Below are positions 54,324-63,800 of a DNA stretch of 64,000 bases, piece after piece. The translations under genes were made by a program, and so were the position numbers. The stretch is from Candidatus Odyssella thessalonicensis L13 (GTDB taxonomy: Bacteria > Pseudomonadota > Alphaproteobacteria > Paracaedibacterales > Paracaedibacteraceae): NCBI RefSeq assembly GCF_000190415.1, contig NZ_AEWF01000003.1, forward strand, positions 248,001 to 312,000. Reading direction: 5' to 3'. Each line of letters opens with the position of its first letter. The stretch's first letter is position 1. The notes beneath the pieces are model-generated. The model did no database searches, was not told the DNA's origin, and worked only from the letters and a program-made list of their open reading frames with translations.

Positions 54324-55055
54324 TTAGGAGCGCGCTAGATTCAGTCTATTGAGAAGAGTGCGGCCTGGCAGATGTCTGAGAATAAATTGGTTATAAAGAT
54401 TATAGCTGTTAAAGTAGGTAAGTTTAATAAGCCTTATCACTTGTAATTTCTTCTCAGCAGTAAGTCCCGACCATTCATCCTCGATCCAGTCTAGAATATG
54501 TTCTGCCTCTGAACCTGGGACAATGTTCTCCCGTGCTGTTTTTAATGCCATATTATCCGCATTGACTATAGCAGCCCAGTCTCTGTTGACCGCTGCTGAG
54601 TATTGCTCAGCCTCTTCTTGGCGCCTGTTATCTCTGTCTGGATTAGGGACATCAATACCAATGAGCCCTCTTGAAAACCCAGATCTAGTTAAGAACAGGT
54701 TCCGGGGATCTGAGAATGCAATTTTTGCATCAAAACCGCTGCGTATGGTAGCGGCATACTCTCTAACGACGCCCAATGTAACGGTTTCAAGGCGTTTTTT
54801 AGCATTTAAGCACGCTTCAACATAATCATTAATTTGGTGTTCACACATGTTTATGATGTCCTGCTCCTTCGCATTCTTCAGCAGAACAACATATTGGGTC
54901 ATGGGGTTAGCTCTTTGAAGTTCCTCCAATGTAACGCGCCCATCGGCTAAGCGCGACTCAGTTAGCTCTTGGGGGCGGGCAGGCTCAGCGCCGTAACTAT
55001 TAGCTACAAAAGTATTTGCCAGAAGCAATAAACTAGCTAATTTCGTAAATTTCAT
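54324..55055 (-). CDS. Exported protein of unknown function
   Basis: 243 residues, family not recognised. A clear signal peptide (MKFTKLASLLLLANTFVANS, then YGA) precedes AEPARPQELTES. The mature part is mainly helical and charged, with one Cys pair candidate (MCEHQINDYVEACLNAKKRL) and no enzymatic motif. A basic C terminus ends NLARS. It is a single leftward gene preceded by a very AT-rich upstream region. The base composition of the gene itself is like that of its neighbours. Confidence 0.7.
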   Translation of the reverse strand: MKFTKLASLLLLANTFVANSYGAEPARPQELTESRLADGRVTLEELQRANPMTQYVVLLKNAKEQDIINMCEHQINDYVEACLNAKKRLETVTLGVVREYAATIRSGFDAKIAFSDPRNLFLTRSGFSRGLIGIDVPNPDRDNRRQEEAEQYSAAVNRDWAAIVNADNMALKTARENIVPGSEAEHILDWIEDEWSGLTAEKKLQVIRLIKLTYFNSYNLYNQFILRHLPGRTLLNRLNLARS

Positions 55056-55629
55056 TGTTTTTCCTATTATTTGTTATTTTAGATTAAAACACTTAATGAT
55101 AATGCTTAACTTGAATTTCTAAGGTAGAAAACATCCTCTATGGTTTAAACATAAAAAAATACAACTTGCAATGAGAAAACAAGAAGAAATACCATAAATA
55201 AAATATATTTAATAGTGAATAATAACTAATTATTTTAATTAAAACTAATTTTTAAATTTAAAATAGTCTTGTCTAAACAAGCTAAACATCTTTTTCAGAA
55301 CGTCTTAAATAGTTGGGGAATAGATACCATTACAAGAAGGAGGCAATGATCTTTCTTCAATTCAATTTTTTTGATTACGGAGTAAAGCGTATAAAGCGAT
55401 AAGATGAGATTGTTTGACAATTTCCTCATTTGAATTAAAAGAGGGTAATAAAGGAATATTTTTAGGGCAGCCCCCTTGGCCGTTAATAGTTCGCAAACTG
55501 GTGCCATATTAAACATTAAGAGTTATCTGATCAGGGCATAAAGATTACACTCAATTCTCTTTGTTCCCTATTCTTTAAGGCAGAAAGCCATAGAGGAAGT
55601 CCCTCCTCTAAAATAGGTCCTTTTATTTC
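55056..55629. other. AT-rich intergenic region
   Basis: 574 bases, among the most AT-rich in the window, especially 55141-55270. A short leftward frame (55295-55516) has no ribosome site or family resemblance and is not called. It may hold the promoter of the 54324-55055 gene. No RNA gene recognised. Confidence 0.45.
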
Positions 55630-57171
55630 CTAACCTGCTTTATTACTTCCTTCACCATATACTGAAATACGTCGATAGCCGACGGCTTCGGAAAGATGCT
55701 GCGTTTCAATGGTGGCTGATTGTTCCAAATCAGCGATGGTACGCGCGACCCGTAAAATACGATGATAGCCACGGCCGCTGAGCTTAAATTTCTCCATGAC
55801 TTTACTTAGTAAGTTAATTGAGGCTTGGCTAAGGTCAATAATTTCTTCCAACGTTTCACTATCTACGGTGGCGTTGGACTGGACCTCACGCTTACCCAGT
55901 GCTTCAAGGCGCGCATATTGATAGATCCGCGCTGCAGCGACCCGTTGCACCACCACACTGGAATCTTCACCATCTGGGGCACGCAGTAAATCGGTGGCTT
56001 TAACTTCGGGCACATCAATGACGATGTCAAAGCGATCCATTAAAGGGCCTGAAATTCGCGATTGATAATCGCCGGCACAGCGAGGGGCCCGAGCACATTC
56101 TCGCTCTTTATCGCCAAAAAAGCCGCACCGACAGGGGTTCATGGCTGCCACCAACTGGACTTGAGCCGGATAGGTAATATGGGAGTTGGCCCGGGCAACC
56201 GTGATCTTTCCGGTTTCCAAAGGCTGACGCAACGCCTCGAGTGCATTGCGATTAAATTCAGGGAGTTCATCGAGAAATAAGACGCCTTTATGAGCTAAGG
56301 AAACTTCGCCGGGTTTACAGCGAATGCCACCACCAACCAAAGCCGCCAGAGAGGCAGAATGATGCGGTTCACGATAAGGGCGTTGCCGCAGTAAGCCTTC
56401 TTCGGGCAACTCGCCATTAAGGCTATGGATCATCGTAATCTCGAGCGCTTCTTGCGGGGTTAACGGCGGCAAGATGCCGGGAAGCCGCACGGATAACATT
56501 GATTTACCTGAACCGGGTGGCCCCACCATTAATAGGTTATGCCCCCCGGCGGCGGCAACTTCAAGAGCGCGCTTGGCGAGCATTTGTCCTTTAACATCTT
56601 TTAAATTAGGCTGCTTAATCGGAGTCGCGGAAAGCTCCGGAATTTCTGGCTGAGATAGAGTTTGGATGCCCTTAAAGTGGTTAACCAAGCTAATCAAATT
56701 GGGAGCGGCAAGAATTTTAAGATCACCCGCCCACGCCGCTTCTGAACCACATAAAGCAGGACAAATTAACCCTAAATCTTGGGAGGCGGCATGGATCGCA
56801 GCCGGAAGTGAACCTGCGACCCGCGCAATACTACCGTCCAGGCCTAGCTCCCCCAAGATGACATATTCTGCCATCTCGATTCCATCCAGGATCCCCATTT
56901 GCGTCACCATGCCAATGGCGATCGGAAGATCATAATGGGATCCTTCTTTTTGGATGTCAGCCGGGGCCAAATTGACGACAACCCGTTTAGCTGGTAGATC
57001 CAAGCCGATAGACTGGAAACTAGACCGAATACGCTCCTTCGATTCGGCAACCGTTTTATCGGGAAGGCCGACAATTGTGATGCCGGGCAATCCATGAGTA
57101 AATTGAACCTGGACATCGACCGGAAGCACGTCAATGCCCGCAAACGAAACAGTATGAATCTTGGCAACCAT
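55630..57171 (-). CDS. comM: ComM/YifB Mg-chelatase-like AAA+ helicase
   Basis: 513-residue AAA+ protein of the ComM/YifB family. An N-terminal Lon-like S5 domain (about 1-170; VDVQVQFTHGLPGITIVGLP) is followed by the AAA+ core with Walker A GPPGSGKSML near 217-226, Walker B VLFLDELPEF, a Cys-rich insert (NPCRCGFFGDKERECARAPRC) and the C-terminal lid. ComM is a hexameric helicase that promotes branch migration during integration of incoming DNA in natural transformation. With comF in this window, it hints at competence, although both genes are widespread. Single leftward gene, divergent from the ccm operon. Confidence 0.93.
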   Translation of the reverse strand: MVAKIHTVSFAGIDVLPVDVQVQFTHGLPGITIVGLPDKTVAESKERIRSSFQSIGLDLPAKRVVVNLAPADIQKEGSHYDLPIAIGMVTQMGILDGIEMAEYVILGELGLDGSIARVAGSLPAAIHAASQDLGLICPALCGSEAAWAGDLKILAAPNLISLVNHFKGIQTLSQPEIPELSATPIKQPNLKDVKGQMLAKRALEVAAAGGHNLLMVGPPGSGKSMLSVRLPGILPPLTPQEALEITMIHSLNGELPEEGLLRQRPYREPHHSASLAALVGGGIRCKPGEVSLAHKGVLFLDELPEFNRNALEALRQPLETGKITVARANSHITYPAQVQLVAAMNPCRCGFFGDKERECARAPRCAGDYQSRISGPLMDRFDIVIDVPEVKATDLLRAPDGEDSSVVVQRVAAARIYQYARLEALGKREVQSNATVDSETLEEIIDLSQASINLLSKVMEKFKLSGRGYHRILRVARTIADLEQSATIETQHLSEAVGYRRISVYGEGSNKAG

Positions 57172-57249
57172 CTTTATAATTCTTTTTAAAATATCGAAAA
57201 AAATTTAAAAAAACTGTTGCCGAAATCCTTTGCAGGAGGCAACTTGACA

Positions 57250-57297
57250 TTGGTATACCCTGTTTCGGTGCGGATAATCAAGGATTACAAATTATCC
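57250..57297 (+). promoter_or_regulatory. Candidate promoter with inverted-repeat operator upstream of ccmB
   Basis: TTGGTA (57250-57255), a 17-base spacer and GATAAT (57273-57278) form a plausible promoter. A perfect 7-bp inverted repeat GGATAAT (57272-57278) and ATTATCC (57291-57297), 12 bases apart, overlaps the -10. This is a reasonable position for a repressor site; no regulator is known. Confidence 0.4.
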
Positions 57298-57322
57298 TAT
57301 GCACTAAACGATCCTGAAGGGG

Positions 57323-57991
57323 ATGGTTTATCTTTTCTTCAAAACTGAGTATTATTATTTTACGAGCAAAAAAATTAGAGACCAAATGACCTCTCCCAGT
57401 TTATGGATTCCGCCTTTAGCTACATATTTATGCGCAAGTTTGGTGGTCTTAATGCCATTAACACAGGGGGAATTCTCTCAGATTATCACGCTTCTCTTAT
57501 ATGGGTTGGCGATTGTTGTCTTGTTGAGTCATATCAGTGACGTCATTCAACCTGATCTTTTAGAGGGGCACTTGGCGTGGCTGTTGAGCCATGGCACGTT
57601 ACCGTCAGCTTACTTCTTGCAGCAAATGGGCCAAGGCCTAAGGCAGCTGGTTTTACCGCTGACTCTGGCTTTTTCAGGGATCCATTTATTTGTCTATTCA
57701 ACTTTATCTCTAGGCTTTCTCATTCTCTCTTTCTTCCTCACTTGCCTGACTATGCTTGGCTGGGGAATCATCCTCTCTCTATCCCAAGGAAAGCAAAGTC
57801 AGTCCTTCATCACCATGGCGGTGGCGCCTTTAGCTATTCCTAATCTTCTTATTGCTGAGGCGATAATTTCAACGATTGCTGTTCACGGCGACCCGGTCTA
57901 TTATATAGGCATGCAAGGGGGGCTAATGCTGGTAAGCTTAGGTTTGTGTGGGGGCTTAGCATCGCTGGTCATCCGTAATCTTGAGTGGTAG
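57323..57991 (+). CDS. ccmB: Cytochrome c maturation protein CcmB
   Basis: Membrane subunit of the CcmABCD heme-handling ABC complex, 222 residues, with six hydrophobic helices. Family landmarks: DLLEGHLAWLLSHGTLPSAY, and late APLAIPNLLIAEAI. An AAGGGG ribosome site lies before the ATG. The ATPase CcmA, usually directly upstream, is not here; the region upstream is comM on the other strand. It overlaps ccmC by 7 bases. Somewhat divergent from typical CcmB, but context is decisive. Confidence 0.88.
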   Translation: MVYLFFKTEYYYFTSKKIRDQMTSPSLWIPPLATYLCASLVVLMPLTQGEFSQIITLLLYGLAIVVLLSHISDVIQPDLLEGHLAWLLSHGTLPSAYFLQQMGQGLRQLVLPLTLAFSGIHLFVYSTLSLGFLILSFFLTCLTMLGWGIILSLSQGKQSQSFITMAVAPLAIPNLLIAEAIISTIAVHGDPVYYIGMQGGLMLVSLGLCGGLASLVIRNLEW

Positions 57992-58719
57992 GACATATTA
58001 TGAGGCAGATTATTTCGCCTGTTTTTTTATTAAGGATTAGCCAGAGTTGGCTGCGCCCCTCCGCATGGGTTGCAGGAGTTTTATTGCTGCTTGGATTTTG
58101 GCTAAGCCTGATCTGGTCGCCAGCAGATTATATTCAGGGCGAAACTGTACGAATAATGTATGTTCATGTTCCGGCTTCTTGGGGCGCAATGATGACCTAT
58201 TTTGCTATGGCTGTCCTATCACTGTATGCTTTTCTTAAACAGAACCCGACCGCTCATATTCTTACGCGCTCCATGGCGCCTATTGGCTTATGTTTATGTA
58301 TGATTAGTTTGCTGACGGGAGCAATTTGGGGTAAGCCCACGTGGGGAGCTTGGTGGGTATGGGATGCTCGGCTCACGTCCATGCTCATTCTTGGGTTTCT
58401 CTACGCCGGCTATATCTTGGTTTGTGCCTTTGTCAAACCAGAACAACACGCCTTAAAAGTAGCCGCAATTCTTGCAATTATTGGCTCAATCAATCTGCCG
58501 ATCATTAAATGGTCAGTCAATTGGTGGCATACCTTGCATCAACCCGCGAGTATTTTGCGCTTAGCTAAGCCGGCTATTCATTGGCAAATGTTGGTACCGT
58601 TGTTGACCATGGCTTTTGGCATGGCCGCTTTATGCTTCTGCTTTTTCCTGATAACCTTAAGAGGAAACTTGCTTCAGCAGAAATTTCTGGCTTTGTTATT
58701 GAGAAAGACTCACCCATGA
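57985..58719 (+). CDS. ccmC: Cytochrome c maturation protein CcmC (heme handling)
   Basis: Heme-handling membrane protein, 244 residues. The tryptophan-rich periplasmic motif WGAWWVWDARLTS (about 117-129) binds heme; flanking periplasmic histidines are in MYVHVPASWG and SVNWWHTLHQP. Six membrane helices. It transfers heme to CcmE. The stop overlaps the ccmD start. Confidence 0.95.
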   Translation: MVGHIMRQIISPVFLLRISQSWLRPSAWVAGVLLLLGFWLSLIWSPADYIQGETVRIMYVHVPASWGAMMTYFAMAVLSLYAFLKQNPTAHILTRSMAPIGLCLCMISLLTGAIWGKPTWGAWWVWDARLTSMLILGFLYAGYILVCAFVKPEQHALKVAAILAIIGSINLPIIKWSVNWWHTLHQPASILRLAKPAIHWQMLVPLLTMAFGMAALCFCFFLITLRGNLLQQKFLALLLRKTHP

Positions 58720-58841
58720 CCCAATTAAGTTATGTTTACCTTGCTTATGGCTGCGCTATAACCGTTTTTATGGCTCTCGGCATCAAACAACTGCGAAAAA
58801 TGCAGCGGTTAGAGAAGCAATTGGATCAGCTTGAGTCATGA
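58716..58841 (+). CDS. ccmD: Cytochrome c maturation protein CcmD
   Basis: 41-residue single-pass membrane protein. The ATG at 58716 overlaps the ccmC stop (ATGA); the protein begins MTQLSYVYLAYGCAITV, matching the CcmD pattern of an aromatic then LAYG before the helix, and ends in a charged coil. It helps release holo-CcmE from CcmABC. The same frame is open upstream inside ccmC, but that start is not family-like. Confidence 0.9.
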   Translation: MTQLSYVYLAYGCAITVFMALGIKQLRKMQRLEKQLDQLES

Positions 58842-59251
58842 CCTCACACCAACGCCAGCGTGTTAAATGGATTAGCTTAATTACTGTTATCCTGATGGGT
58901 GGTAGTCTCTTTATCTTCTCGGCTTTGCGGCAGTCGATGATGTATTTTATGGCACCGACTGAGATCTTAACGGAGAATCCAAGTCGACCAGTGCGTTTAG
59001 GGGGAATGGTTGAAAAAGGCTCAATTATAAAGGATCCTGCCACCATGACGATCCATTTTCGCGTGACAGACTTTAAGTCAACCGTAGCAGCGAGTTTTAC
59101 CGGTTTAGCCCCTGACTTATTTAAAGAAGGCCAAGGGGTTGTCGCGGATGGAAGGTGGGATGGTCATGTGTTCCAAGCTGAAAAGCTACTGGCAAAACAT
59201 GACGAAAACTATATGCCTATTGAGCTGGCTGATCGCCTTGCCAAGCAGTAG
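58838..59251 (+). CDS. ccmE: Cytochrome c maturation heme chaperone CcmE
   Basis: Periplasmic heme chaperone, 137 residues. An N-terminal membrane anchor (about 11-29) is followed by the OB-fold domain (RLGGMVEKGSI; TIHFRVTDFK) and the heme-binding His121 in LLAKHDENYMP. It overlaps ccmD by 4 bases and ends the operon; ccmF, ccmG and ccmH are not in the window. Confidence 0.96.
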   Translation: MTSHQRQRVKWISLITVILMGGSLFIFSALRQSMMYFMAPTEILTENPSRPVRLGGMVEKGSIIKDPATMTIHFRVTDFKSTVAASFTGLAPDLFKEGQGVVADGRWDGHVFQAEKLLAKHDENYMPIELADRLAKQ

Positions 59252-59323
59252 AGGTATTAAATCTCCGCAAGAAATATTTGCTAAGGGGGCAGCTGAGGGG
59301 TTTTTTCTCTTTTTTAGGATAAG

Positions 59324-59355
59324 TCCTAATAGGATCTAAAAGATGCCTATTAGGA
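59324..59355. terminator. Long hairpin between ccmE and the ankyrin gene
   Basis: TCCTAATAGG (59324-59333) pairs perfectly with CCTATTAGGA (59346-59355); the inner ATCT (59334-59337) pairs with AGAT (59341-59344), leaving loop AAA and one bulged G. It lies between converging genes and may end transcription, but lacks a T run. A second hairpin CTAGC-TTGC-GCTAG is at 59381-59394. Confidence 0.5.
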
Positions 59356-59421
59356 ATTGAGGGACTGATTTACTAATCTGCTAGCTTGCGCTAGAACTTT
59401 TTTCCCTTAAAAAAGCTGAAG

Positions 59422-60270
59422 TTAGTCTCCTTTTACCATCTTTAAATAAGCATCCATGTACTCCTGCTGTTCTTGCTGACGTACTTGTTGCGCTGCTTTT
59501 GAAAGCCGATTCATGTTTTCCTTTTCCTTAATGATTACTCTAAATTCTAAGTCATGCAGATAGGTAAAAAGCCCATCCAATCTGGTACTAAAATCTTTCC
59601 AGTGTCCGTAATTCGACTGAACCTGCAATTGCTCTAGATACCTCCCGATAGCGAGAGCAAGACACGAAAGAGCTGGGCGGGTCAATTGATCTGGAGCGCT
59701 GGCACGTTTTGTTACTAAGGATATGATAGACTCCATTAATTCAAATCCATTGCAAATGCCTGCCTGATTATCCTCATGAAGTTGTCCTTCCACATAGTTC
59801 AAAGCTAGTTCTAATACAAATACTCCTGAAGAAGTTAAGGCAAAAATATCTGCACCATATGTACATAGATCGCTTATCATATCTTGTTTACCTTGACCGG
59901 CGGCAAGATGCAGTGGTGTTATGCCATTAGGAGTGGTTGCATTAATATTTTTTATTAGCCAGGAGCGTTGGTAGCACTCTAAGCTTCTAATGGCGCTAGT
60001 TAAATTGAGCTCTGCTATCACATGAAGGAGGCTATATCCATTCTCATCACGATAATTTAAATCTTTATCTGTTTTAGCTTGGCACATTATGTGTTTGAAC
60101 TCTGCCATATCGTTTTCTTTAAGCATAGCCATTGCGACTTCGCCGAGCTGCGAGCTAGACTGCATATGCGGAGCGAGGACGCCTCTATCTCTGTGAGTGC
60201 TTGGTGCGTCCATGGCTGTGGCGGCAGCAGATAAGAAGACAGTACCAGTTAACAAGCTTTTTAAAAACAT
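59422..60270 (-). CDS. Exported ankyrin-repeat protein
   Basis: 282 residues. A signal peptide (MFLKSLLTGTVFLSAAATA) precedes the mature start MDAPSTHRDRG. At least two ankyrin repeats are recognisable: DENGYSLLHVIAELNLTSAI and PNGITPLHLAAGQGKQDM with CTYGADIFALT. The last 100 residues are helical and charged. Ankyrin proteins in intracellular bacteria often contact host proteins, but exported periplasmic ankyrin proteins (AnkB-like) are also known. No catalytic motif. The upstream DNA is strongly AT-rich. Confidence 0.82.
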   Translation of the reverse strand: MFLKSLLTGTVFLSAAATAMDAPSTHRDRGVLAPHMQSSSQLGEVAMAMLKENDMAEFKHIMCQAKTDKDLNYRDENGYSLLHVIAELNLTSAIRSLECYQRSWLIKNINATTPNGITPLHLAAGQGKQDMISDLCTYGADIFALTSSGVFVLELALNYVEGQLHEDNQAGICNGFELMESIISLVTKRASAPDQLTRPALSCLALAIGRYLEQLQVQSNYGHWKDFSTRLDGLFTYLHDLEFRVIIKEKENMNRLSKAAQQVRQQEQQEYMDAYLKMVKGD

Positions 60271-60878
60271 AACTAAAATCCTTTGTGGGTCAATTTTTAA
60301 TGGAAGCTTGAAGGAACCACCATCACTTATACCTGTGAAGTAATAATCGGTATAAAGTATTTCAAGTATTTTTATTTGTTTGTATAAAATAAATATAATT
60401 ATGTATTAATAGTATTTAATTAATATTGTATTTCTTAAAAAGAGTAAGGAGAATATTATGGATTTATAATATTAACTGAGAAGCCCAGGATTAGAATCAC
60501 TAAAGTATATCTTTTAGAGCAATATTTTTCACTTTCCCCTTCAGCACCCCAGGTTGTGAGCATAAACTCACAAAGATGCTTCTTCATGCCTCTCTCTTTA
60601 TTCTTCTCTTTACAGACCAGAAATCTTATTATACAGTTTAGTTGATTTAAAGCTTACTAAAATTTGAAATAAACTTCATAATTAAATACTTAACGTAAAA
60701 TATTTACCAAAGAAATTTATTATATTATTTTTGCTTTTACTGCTAAAAACACTAAAAAGGTATTTTAAGTACTTGAAAAAATATTAATAAATGGTTAAAA
60801 CCTCTCTCAGTTAGTTATGTGCTTGGTTGCCGGCCTCTGTGATTTCATATCATAGGGGCTTTATTATGAGGGCGGTTT
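60271..60878. other. AT-rich divergent upstream region of the ankyrin and haemagglutinin-like genes
   Basis: 608 bases with no gene. It serves as upstream region for genes reading both ways. A perfect hairpin TTGTGAG/CTCACAA (60554-60560, 60567-60573) with a 6-base loop stands out. No promoter could be named with confidence. GAGGGCGG lies just before the rightward start. Confidence 0.5.
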
Positions 60879-63800
60879 ATGTTCAGTTTTCGTAAAATTA
60901 TTAACATCTTCGTGCTAGTGGCCTATGTTAAAATGGTGCTGGTTTCCTCCTTTGCCATGGAGGCCGAGTTTCACCGCGCCAACCAAGCTTTCAAGCTGTC
61001 GATGGAACCAACGCTGAGCCCTCAAGGCCATATCCAAGCCATGCGTTTACGCTTGATCCGTCAAGATCGCAATGGGGGAAAGAAAAAGCAAAGTTTGCTT
61101 TCTCAAGCTTATGTTGATCTCCAGAAAAGCGAGCATACAGCGAATATAAAGGTGGTCGAGAGTAATGGTAGCCAATGGTTTGAATGGCAAATTCCTAACC
61201 TTGGCACCGTTCAAGTTGATTTAAATGGTAATATGGTCCTGCAGGGGGTTACGCAGCAATCACGGACCACCATTCTAAAAATCAAGACTTCCCACCTTAT
61301 TATTCTGCGCAATTGTGCTGTTCACAATTTGCATCTCAGCAGCCATGCCGCCTTATTGGAAGGTAACAATCGCATCATTAATCTTAAGGCTAATCATGCC
61401 TTTGGTTTAACAGCTTTTAAAGACCGCCAAGAACAATTACAGAATTTAATCCTGAAACATGGCCGCTTTCATAATACTTCTACCTTAACCCTGCAAGCGG
61501 GCGGAACCTGGGATCTGCGGGGCAATGCTTTTCTCAACCAAGGCAAACTCATCCTAGAAGGCGGGGGGCAAACCATTCAGCAAGCAGGTTTGGTCTCAAA
61601 CTTAGGGCAAATCCAAGGGGTTCAGCTAAGTATTATCACCCAACATTATCTTAACTCGGGCATGATGGACTTAGCGCACCTGCACATCCAAGCCCGCGAC
61701 AATATTATCAACCAAGGGCAAATCCACACCCGCCAAGAGGGCATTTATCACTTTGGCAGCAAATTCATTAACAGTGGTAAAGTTATCAGCGATGGCGTGG
61801 CCCGGATCACCTCGAGCATATCCCAAGGCACCTTAACCAATACGGGCTTACTTAAATCAGCTCAAGCGGAGCTTAAGAGCCTGCAACTGGTCAATCAAGA
61901 GTACGTCGAATTTCAGCGCAGCCTACTACGAGATGTGCATCTGACCACCCTCAATTCTTTAAAATTGGGAACGATTGTTGAAACCTCTATCGTCTCATCG
62001 CTGATCAATTCTGGGATCATGATGGGTAATGGTAATCTTACCGTGTGCTCCGGTCACAACTCTGGGCAAATGAATCTGACCAATTTAATGCTGACCATTC
62101 AAGGTGAACTGATCAATCAGGGGCATTTCTGGATCAGTGGTCTGGCCGGCAATGGCAGTTTTATTAACCAAGGCAAGCTGTTAACGGCGCAGAATACGGG
62201 CGTTACGAAGATTGACATTGCTCATTTTGAAATGCGCAACCAAGACCAAGAAGGGAGCAAAGTTACCGGCCGCCAGCTAATCCTGGGCAAAAATTTAAAG
62301 CAGCTACTTATGACCGATCAGAGCCAGCTGCTGGTAACAGAGCTTTATATTGTGCCCCCAGAGTCGGGCACCGAGATGCTGACCTTACGCGGTACGCTGC
62401 AATGCACCCAGGTGTCGATTAGAGGGCGGCGCGTGCTTCATCAAGGCAGCTTGTCGTGCCAAACCTTAAGCCAAAGTGGCGGATTGCTGGTCCTAGACGG
62501 TACGCAGACCTCCGTTGGTGCGACCCTATTAGATCAGCAGGGGCGTCTCGTCAACCAAACGCCCAGCAATTTAGGAAAGCTGACCCTGACCAGTGGTACT
62601 GTGCAAAACCATAATCAGCTGGAAGGAGAGGTGGTCGACATGACCGGTGAGGTGCAGATCGATAACCGTGGCACCTGGGCCGTGACCTTACCTAAAAAAG
62701 ATAGCTCTGATCATCGTTCTGTCTCTACCCTGCTGAGTAAGAATCTCAGCAATAGCGGCCAAGTGATTATCCGTGGCGATTATGCCCCCGAAGCTCTGAA
62801 AAGGGGCAATACCTTAACGTTGGCGCTTCTGCCAGGCCGGGTTGAGGTCTTAGGGACCTTTTGGCTTGATGCCAGCCAGCTCGATCGCACCTATCCCCTC
62901 TTAAGCAAGCTGTATGATATTCGTCGCTTGCACATTGACGGCAGCGGTCGTAGCCTGACTTTCTCTCAAAGTTATAACTGGCACTTTGCCGACATTTTAT
63001 CCCTTACCGGCCGCAAGATCCGCTTTCAAGAAGAGATGAATGTATGTGGTCTCGAGATTCAGGGCAGTGCCACCGAGCCCACCGAGGTTATCATTGACAA
63101 GCAATTGCGGGCCACAGAGGGCAACATTAAGATGACCAATGTGAGTACCATCCTAGTGGGTCAAGATAACGACCACATGGGTGAGCTCCAAGCCCGTCAA
63201 GGTGAGATTACTCTGCACACCAATGGTGGTGATATTGATCTGAGATTTGCTAAGGTCCGTGCCCAGGAGAAGCTCCACCTTAAAGCTGAGCGAGGCAGTA
63301 TACATTTTGGTGAGCGGGTAGTGGTACCTCCTCATGAAGTAGCGCAAAGAGTACCCAGTGATCCATTACAACTAATGGGACGACTAACTTATTACTTTTT
63401 TTACGACCCCACGCCAATTACTGGAAACTATTGCCAATTTTTTCTATCTAATGATGCGGCCCTCGTATGTAAGAACGGAAAAATTATTCTTGAAGCTGAT
63501 AAAGATATTAAAGGTAAATTCGGAAGTATATTTGCTGGCGGAGGAATAGAGAGCCGCGCTATTAGTATATCCCTTCTGAATGTAAATATGATCTCGTTAA
63601 ACAGTTCAATGTTCAAGGCAAAAACGTTGTCTTATAGCCGGACCCCCAATGAATATATATATCTCAATATTATGGGCTGCTTAGTAGGACCTGCATGTAA
63701 TAGATCACTTAGCCAGACGTCTAGAGTATGTTCCATGTTTGTGTTTGGCAATTTAAGCGTAGAGGCAGACTCTTTCAATGTTCTAGGCAATAATATTCTT

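Noticed and set aside
55295-55516. 73-codon leftward frame in the AT-rich gap
   Set aside because: Low-complexity composition, no ribosome site, no recognised features.
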